Shown: positions 58,001 through 64,000 of the stretch, in pieces
How the letters are laid out: the number at the start of each line of letters is the position of its first letter
How positions within the stretch are numbered: position 1 is the stretch's first letter
NCBI GenBank assembly: GCA_027924585.1
Contig: BSBM01000050.1
Coordinates: 8,765,501 to 8,829,500 of the forward strand
Direction of reading: 5' to 3'
Length of the DNA: 64,000 nt
From: Larix kaempferi
Lineage: Eukaryota > Streptophyta > Pinopsida > Pinales > Pinaceae
Notes under the pieces: model-generated
The model's database searches: none
The model's input: the letters and a program-made list of their open reading frames with translations, nothing else
Told to the model about the DNA's origin: nothing
Position numbers and translations under genes: made by a program

Positions 58001-58307
58001 GCTGCCTTCAGTACACACTCAGATGTTCCATGAAATCTGCCAGATAACAATAGCAGAAATGCAAGACATCGAGGCAGAGCTCGACAAGCATGTGACTTCT
58101 AAGAAAAGCTTGCTCCCTTCACCTGCCAATGTTGTTATAAGAGACATTGGTGTTTGGTTAAGATATATTGCAGAAGAAGATAAGAAAGCAGTAGCAATGG
58201 AATTAATCGATAAAGGCACATCATCTACAGCGGAGGCACCAACTGATACAAACGCGCCCTCTGAGATGACTGCTCCAGCTGAAGCAGGGGCACCACCCCA
58301 AAGCTAA
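55088..58307 (+). pseudogene. G2: multidomain coiled-coil gene of the G family
   Basis: Met 55088 begins a basic N-terminus (MSKGSRKRAK), then KWGDVYHMLRDQD and RPELFPC. A conserved domain of about 350 residues (to 56340) includes MLSRIF, VFDWKTILSDGL, EFYMSSYLVDCIL, EEFIIPLYEQMF, YGGSKPPYILPRYATDYIV and FPFYVGSYKF. Next is a Glu/Gln/Lys coiled coil (56540-57660) with IQEEE heptads, and a C-terminal domain (EWREGKVDFPKHL, VPFPQTLDEFP, LPSVHTQMFHEI, RDIGVWLRYIAEE). Breaks: TAA 55340, TAG 55496, a frameshift near 56350, several stops in the coil, TAA 57504 and TAG 57663. Function unknown; I infer a transposon-associated gene. Confidence 0.7.
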
Positions 58308-59431
58308 CTGGACAGCCATAGCACATCAAAATTTTCCTTTCCTGTTATCGAATCATGAACTCAAAGGGACAATTGTCTTTTCTGTTTTTGTTATGTAAAG
58401 GGTGCCATGAGTTACTTCATTTTTGTAAAATATTTAAAAGAAAATTAAAAGAATTAAAGAGAGAAGACAGGTGGCAGCCCTGGAGTAATTTTGTAAACTT
58501 ATATATAGATGGTTAGTGAATAGTAAAAGGACTGTTGATGCCTCAAAAATTGTAGCATCAATCAGCAAGGGGTTCTCCCAAGTAAGCAAGCCCAATTAGA
58601 TCACTCACCGTTTGGTGTGGGGAATCCGTCCGGTTAACGGTTCCAGATACCGTAAGATTTGAAGATTCTTATTCTTTACACCGGTTGCGGCCTGATCCAC
58701 CATTTATGTATTTTCGTTTAAAGATGAAATGCAAGTTCCCTAAGCTGAATGAAAGTAACTAATCTAAATTAATCTAAGACTGTGTAAGCAAATTTAACCT
58801 ATCCTTGCAAGGAGCACATTGTAAAGATGGGTAATATACTGAAAGAAACACCTAAAGATCATACAGATAGCCATTTAATCATAAAGATGTACCTACAAAA
58901 GAATATGAAAGATATTAAAGATAGCTTCAATTCATTTAATACAGTCCATTACTCATTTGAGATAAACATATTTGCATAGGAAAATGTAAGAGCATTCATC
59001 ACATAGAAACAATTCATGACAGCAAAGAATGATCTCACAGCAATATGCAAATGATACAGGAATTATCCAACACACATTTGACACATTCCCCAGGCAAAAA
59101 CACCTTCTCCCAAGCTTTCATTAGGCAAAATCGAGTTCTTGGAGCAAGTAGCAAAGTAATTCACATACAAGGAAGAAAATTCATTCACGTGCAAAAAGTC
59201 CTGTCTTCTTTCTTTTATCCCTCTATATATAGTTTTACAAATTGCTCCTTGAGCTGACAAGCGTACCCTAAAATTATGGAACCTTCTAATTTTTCGTTTA
59301 GTGTATAACTACAAAATTGAATGGTTCGTGGGGACCCTTTCACAAAAGACAAAATAAAGGACAGTTGTCTATTAATGTGTTTACACATGAAAAAATTTCA
59401 AGCTTATTTTCCAAAAGTATAATAAGACAAA
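58308..59431. other. convergent spacer between G2 and G3, with LTR-like TATA motifs
   Basis: After the G2 stop come GGGACAATTGTC, then TTTTGTAAACTTATATATAG (TATA at 58499-58508). After the G3 stop (minus) come GACAACTGTCC, then TTTGTAAAACTATATATAGA (59232-59223). The two 3' flanks are homologous, so the family's conserved unit extends past the stop codon and carries a promoter-like motif, as a 3' LTR would. I could not define LTR ends. 58520-59200 has no ORF; a short hairpin (GATGC...GCATC) lies at 58535-58560. Confidence 0.45.
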
Positions 59432-62400
59432 CTAAGGCCCAGCTAGTTCTGGTGACTCATTGGGTCGCTCTTCTCCTATCAGCTCACTCTCTTCAACAGG
59501 CTCGCCCGATTGTGTAGATTTACCTTCCTGTTGAATATAGTTTTCCCACTGTCCAATTTGTCTTACAATGGTTTTCCCTCTTACTGATATTGTCACATTC
59601 CATGCTATCCTGTGCTTGCGTAAATCTGATTTGATGGTCGATGTCCCTGTTACAGTCTTCTGTGCATAGATTTCCAGAAAGTGAGTGTGGACAACAATAT
59701 TCCCAATGAACTGATTAAGGTCTTCTGGAGATATAGCCTCCATCTTATTTAAATAATCCAACTCAATGTTCAAATTATTCTTTAACTCCTTCATGCGCTG
59801 GTTTCTTTCAGGAAACTAAAAAATACTCTGTGGTAGAGGCATATGACAGGTCTCGTGAGCTTCTCGGATCTTGAAATAGATGACATAGCACTTTTATACT
59901 GTCTTTTGGATTTCAACACTTAATCTGTTGCCACAATCTCTTCAAAATTCAAGGACCCCTATATCCATATCTAGCTCCTCATTGGTTAAGGCACGCAGAT
60001 TTGAGGGAAAACCTGATTTTCCTTTTCTCCATTCAGACTGCTCCTTAATCTCGACCACATGTTGCACATACTTGTCTTTAATCTGAAGCGCTTCAATATA
60101 AAGGTTTGTCATCCCTGTGATCATTTCTTTCATCTCACAAACTTCTTTAGAAATTAGTACCAACAAATGATGAATTCTCTCTTGCATGTCACAGGCCTGC
60201 TTGAAAAAGGTGGACAGATCTTGCCTTTTTTCATTGGATTCTCTGAGTTGTTCCAACAGCTCAGTCTTTTCCTCTGTCGGTCTTTCCAATTCTGATATAT
60301 GAACTTTCAAGTCCTTTTGTTCATCTTCTGAAATTGCTAGTTGCATCTCCAGTGAGTTCTTCTCATTTTCAAGTTGCAGGGATTTCGAAGTGATTTCTTC
60401 TTTCTCCTCCACGAGCTCTTTGTATTTCCTTTTTAGTTCATTTCTTTCTAATACCTCTTTCTTTCGGTCAGCTTTTATCTTGAAACATAGCTCTCTGTAG
60501 TTATTAATAGTTTCCATTAACCGATCGATATTGGCTTTACTTACCTGGGCTGACGCTACAATACATCCTACTTGGAATGAAGGATCGATGTCAGTCCCTT
60601 GAACAAGCATGGTCTTCAATACTTTGAATTCATATAAGTCCTCCCCAATTTCCATTTTCCTTACTCTTATGTCAATAATAGCCCTCTTCCATTGGTGAAA
60701 ATAGATGGAATCCAGGTTGGCCACTTGGTGCTACTTTATGGGGTTGTATGGGGTCAGTGCTAGTTCTTCAGTAGAAACAACCCCTTCATGAGCTATCCCT
60801 GGTTGGTCTATCTTTGGCATACCTAAGTCCATGGCCTGTGGGATGGGTGGGTTTTGTTCCGCATCTTTCTCAGCTTCTTCCTTTCCTTGTCTGTCTGCTA
60901 GCTCTGTTAACTCTCCTTGCAATCTGTCTGCTTCCTCCAACAAGAGTCTTCCTTCTTCTTCTTCATGCAATTTAGTAGTTTGTTCTTGGAGGATTTTGTC
61001 TTCCTCTTCTTTCAGATCTTTTGCTTCCTGCTGCTATTGGATTTTAGCAGCTTCTTCTTGTTCTTGTCTTTCGGCCAACACTACTCTCATCCTGTTTGCT
61101 TCTTCCAACAAGGTTCTTTCTTCTTTTTCCTTCAAGGCTTGTGTTTCATGCTCCTTTTGGATTCTAGCATCCTCCTCTTCTTGCTGCAACTTAATGGATT
61201 GCTCTTGTTGAATCCCTGTTGCTTCTTCTTGTTTCAATTTGGCAGCCTGTTCGTTTTGAAGCATCGCAGCTTCTCCATCTTGGTCTTGCTTGGAAGCCTG
61301 TTCTTGTAGGACTCTGTCTCTTTCTCTTGGTTCTATGTCTTTTGAAACTCCTGATTGGGATGTTGTTGCCTCTTGCTCCAGTTGTATCAGACCAACAGGA
61401 TTTGGAGTAGTACTTTTTCTGCCTTTCTTCTTGTAGCGTTTCCCTAACTCTATTAAATTTCTGGCACTATGAAAGAATTCCTCATTTAGTTCTATAAGAT
61501 GGGCATATTCAAAGGAAGTTTTGACATCAACAACATGTCTGGCAACATTTCCACTAGGGTCATGCCTCTTGTAAAACCATGTACCAAAATTAAAGATCTC
61601 CAAGTCCTGAACATAGTTTTCTCCCTCTTTTGCCCTCGGGAGGCTGTATGCGCCAATAGTGAAAGGCATTGGCGGATACATCCCTTTTTTCCTTTCGGTG
61701 AGGATTCTACTGATTCCACCGACGCTGAAGAGTTGTCTTAAAGATTCCCTGTGTATCACAAAGTCAGTGGCATATAGGGGAAGCAGAAAGGGAGCTATGG
61801 ATCCTCCACTCATACGGATGTGGGTACCTTCTTGGGGGTGGTAATAATCTCCAAATGTTTCAATAATGGGCATGGCATTCTCTGACATGCAATTTGGTTC
61901 CTCTACAAAAATAAGTTGATACAAGGGCATGATGAATTTCTCGCCGACCTGCTTGTAGTAGTTTGCATACTTTCTTTCCCAAGTTGGTTGATACGCTATC
62001 AAGAGAGGTGTCTCCTTTCTATTCCATGAACAACCCAAGTCTAGGAAGGTGTGCTTGCTCAACAAGAAGTCTATCAAATAAGAAGACATAAAGAATTCTG
62101 CTTTCTTCTAAGTCATTCCTCCTTGGGCGACGGTTAACTGTGATTCCAGGCTTTTTGAAATTATATCAGCCCAGTTGAAAATGGTACCAGACATGTCTAC
62201 ATGGTACATCACTAGTACCCAGCCAAGCTTGAAGATATTTCCATTTGGAATTCCGAAGATCCGACTCATCATCAAAACAATGAGTCTGTAGGGGGTCTTC
62301 AGGAGGTTGCTCTCATATTCATTTGTCTTCCTTTGTCTTATTTGTCTATCAACTATCATCATTTTCCTCGCAGAAACTAGAGGGTCCATGGAATGCTCTG

Positions 62401-62842
62401 CTATCCAGTTATTGTCCAACCAAGCCCTTATCGGGGGCAATCTGTAAGCGGCAGTGATATGTTCAGGTGCGAACGATGCCAAATTCATTCCATTCTTATC
62501 ATTTATGAACCTGGTGTCAGTTTTGACATGAGGGATCAACTAGCCAAGAACCTCGAAACATGGAAATAACTCAGTTCGGGTTGCTGCTTTATGGAGAAAG
62601 GACCTCTTGATGTTCGCATATACCAAAGTATCTTCTAGGGGGGCATTGGGGTAGTCTTGATCCCTGATGAATCTATATAATTCACCCCACTGGAACTCTG
62701 GAGCAGAGCTTCCTGGGGGTACATTAGTGGTAGCTTGAGTATCAATGAAGATGGTTTCAAGTGAGGTATCTAGCAGGACCTCCACGTCCGAATATGACTC
62801 TACCTTTTGCGCAGCCTTCTTCCTTGCAGATTTTCTATGCAT
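59432..62842 (-). pseudogene. G3: multidomain coiled-coil gene of the G family
   Basis: The start is set at Met 62842 (MHRKSARKKAAQK), eight bases after a splice acceptor, although the frame is open further. The order matches G2: FQWGELYRFIRDQD, RTELFPCF, LMMSRIFGIPNG, TIFNWADIISKSL, EFFMSSYLIDFLL, EKFIMPLYQLIF, MSGGSIAPFLLPLYATDFV and PFTIGAYSLP. A Gln/Glu coiled coil follows (61450-60950), then a second coil and the C-terminal domain (EWRKGKSGFPSNL, MPLPQSIF, VVHTHFLEIYAQK, RQIGQWENYIQQE). A single frame runs throughout with six in-frame stops: TAG 62540, 62108, 61034, 60731 and 59816, TGA 59942. Several replace residues that are Trp, Cys or Glu-type in G2. No frameshift. Confidence 0.72.
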
Positions 62843-62849
62843 GTCAAAC

Positions 62850-63859
62850 CTGCGATGAACAAGGTAGCGCAAATAAGGAGTTTGAAGAAATTTAGAACAA
62901 CTATTTAAACGCAATACTTCCTACAGATTGTAAAATTGCGACAGTTCTGTATTTTAACTAAATGATTTTCAAGCATAACCATAAAATTTCTGGAATGTGC
63001 AGTTTTTTACAATATGAAAGCTATTTTTGAAAAATAATTAAATAATTTATGATACAGCTATCATTTCACTGTCACCGGCCTTTACAAATGAATGCAAAGT
63101 TATTCATGATGCTACTACTACGGTCCAAAAGGATTTCCTAATACATTTTATGGCGGTTTTGGCTCTGAAACATGGCTTTATCTTCCTTTACTAAAACGAC
63201 GGGTGCAATTTGGTGTTTCAGCTTTCAACTGGCATTATTCATGGATAGCGGTAATGCAGATGAATTTCAAACCAGGTCCATCACTCACTATCTCAACACG
63301 TAATTCATATAAAACGAGCATTATTAGTCATTATCGATCATGTGTGATAGAGAACGCTAATTTTGCTTCAGTCCTCTGTAGAGGGATGCGGTTATGTGAG
63401 GCACTAATGGTTTTCATGGTTTAGGTGAGAATGATTTTGTCTTTTGGAGCACGTTTCATTCCATGGGGATGAATGCAATTGTGGCATTTTAACCAAACAA
63501 AAGCGCTTGCTACAGATTTGGGCGTGGGGTGTGAACTACGACCGTCAAGTTGTAAATGGGAATTTCCTAAGGATTGTTTTCTTATCGATGAGAATGTTTC
63601 GTGGGAAAAAACTTACTTAAGATGTCAAGTAATCAACAATGGGAAGAGGCCAAGATGCATATGCGAGGATGGGGTCTTTCGGGCTCTGGTTCGCAGAAGG
63701 TGGCTTCGTGTCCTCATCGTTTTGAATGAAAATTACCCGCTCGGCGTGTATGGGTTCCTTTCGGCACATGTATATAAAGAAACAACGGACTACTAATATG
63801 GAGTGAAATTGTAACTGAAAACCTTGGATAACACAAATGGGGAGGGGAAGAACACCTAC
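62850..63859 (-). other. G3 5'-UTR intron
   Basis: On the minus strand, donor CTGACAG/GTAGGTGTT at 63859 and acceptor TTCATCGCAG/GTTTGACATG at 62850, 1,010 bp. Position and donor match the G2 intron. The plus-strand frames inside it (63203-63424, 63473-63796) have no recognisable motif and are probably chance. Confidence 0.65.
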
Positions 63860-64000
63860 CTGTCAGCTTCGCAGTATCTCCTGGTGGCTAGCAGGCATTC
63901 CGAGACGGGCGACAGTGCAAACAGAGATTCAATGGTGAATGGCGAGCTATGTTCTCTCTTGGTAGTGGTAGAATGATTTCCAAAATCCTGTTCTGTGCGT
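63860..64000 (-). other. G3 first (untranslated) exon and upstream edge
   Basis: The sequence upstream of the intron donor is GC-richer (CTGTCGCCCGTCTCGGAATG on the minus strand), consistent with a transcribed leader. The promoter would lie beyond the window. I see no TATA box here. Confidence 0.35.

Noticed and set aside
60831-61309. Cys/Ser/Phe-rich plus-strand frames resembling membrane proteins
   Set aside because: They are the complement of the Glu/Gln/Lys coiled coil of G3; the hydrophobic look comes from reading TTC/TTG/CTT repeats. The frames at 37411-37674 are the same effect in G1.
59432-62842. TAG codons as reassigned or suppressed codons (recoding)
   Set aside because: TAG-rich interruptions in G3 and N could suggest readthrough, but the stops fall where relatives have Gln, Trp or Cys, occur with frameshifts in sister copies (G2, O), and are explained by deamination in silenced DNA.
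63473-63796. 107-codon plus-strand frame with a following TATATAAA motif
   Set aside because: It lies inside the predicted G3 leader intron on the opposite strand and shows no recognisable domain. A TATA-like string alone is weak evidence in AT-rich DNA.

Overview
This window is transposon-dominated nuclear DNA from a large-genome seed plant. A conifer-like gymnosperm is my best guess: nested Ty3/Gypsy and Copia relics, long AT-rich spacers, GT-AG introns, and no intact single-copy host gene that I can recognise. The species cannot be fixed from sequence alone. Nearly every coding region is broken by in-frame stops, so most entries are pseudogenes or element parts. Element names (A, R, O, N) and gene names (G1-G3) are mine.

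Layout. 1-7313: a nearly perfect 3,198-bp tandem duplication (1-2407 repeats at 3199-5605) holding a coiled-coil ORF remnant, an LTR-like promoter block and a retropepsin fragment. The second copy runs on into a decayed plus-strand Ty3/Gypsy element (A: protease, RNase H, integrase pieces, polypurine tract, 3' LTR). 7321-9489: minus-strand Gypsy gag-protease remnant (R). 9490-20251 and 32770-about 34990: outer minus-strand Ty3/Gypsy element O, with its 3' LTR at 9490-10313 and no visible 5' LTR. 20252-32769: element N, a related plus-strand Ty3/Gypsy element inserted into the gag of O, with two about 722-bp LTRs, a likely 5-bp target duplication, a primer-binding site and a polypurine tract.

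O and N share an unusual plan. They have gag with one zinc knuckle, a protease with a D-E-G active site, two more zinc knuckles inside pol, and an RNase H as the last pol domain (downstream of integrase in O). Then comes a convergent antisense, intron-containing gene for a plant-mobile-domain (PMD)-like protein. Arrays of a 33-bp unit lie in the leader and again just upstream of the antisense gene. Both have lost reverse transcriptase.

35721-39471 (G1, minus), 55088-58307 (G2, plus) and 59432-62842 (G3, minus) are three diverged copies of one multidomain gene: a conserved N-terminal domain, a Gln/Glu/Lys-rich coiled coil and a C-terminal domain. G2 and G3 have a 5'-UTR intron, and G2 has a 31-bp tandem array upstream of its TATA box. 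G1 carries a foldback/MITE-like insertion. 40932-44117 is a Copia-type element on the minus strand. The rest (39.5-40.9, 44.1-47, 49-53.8 kb) is AT-rich with little I can name.

Common theme: the elements look transcriptionally equipped (TATA boxes, poly(A) signals, splice sites), but their frames are closed mostly by TAG or TGA codons where a relative has Gln or Trp. That is the signature of cytosine deamination in long-silenced, methylated transposons.
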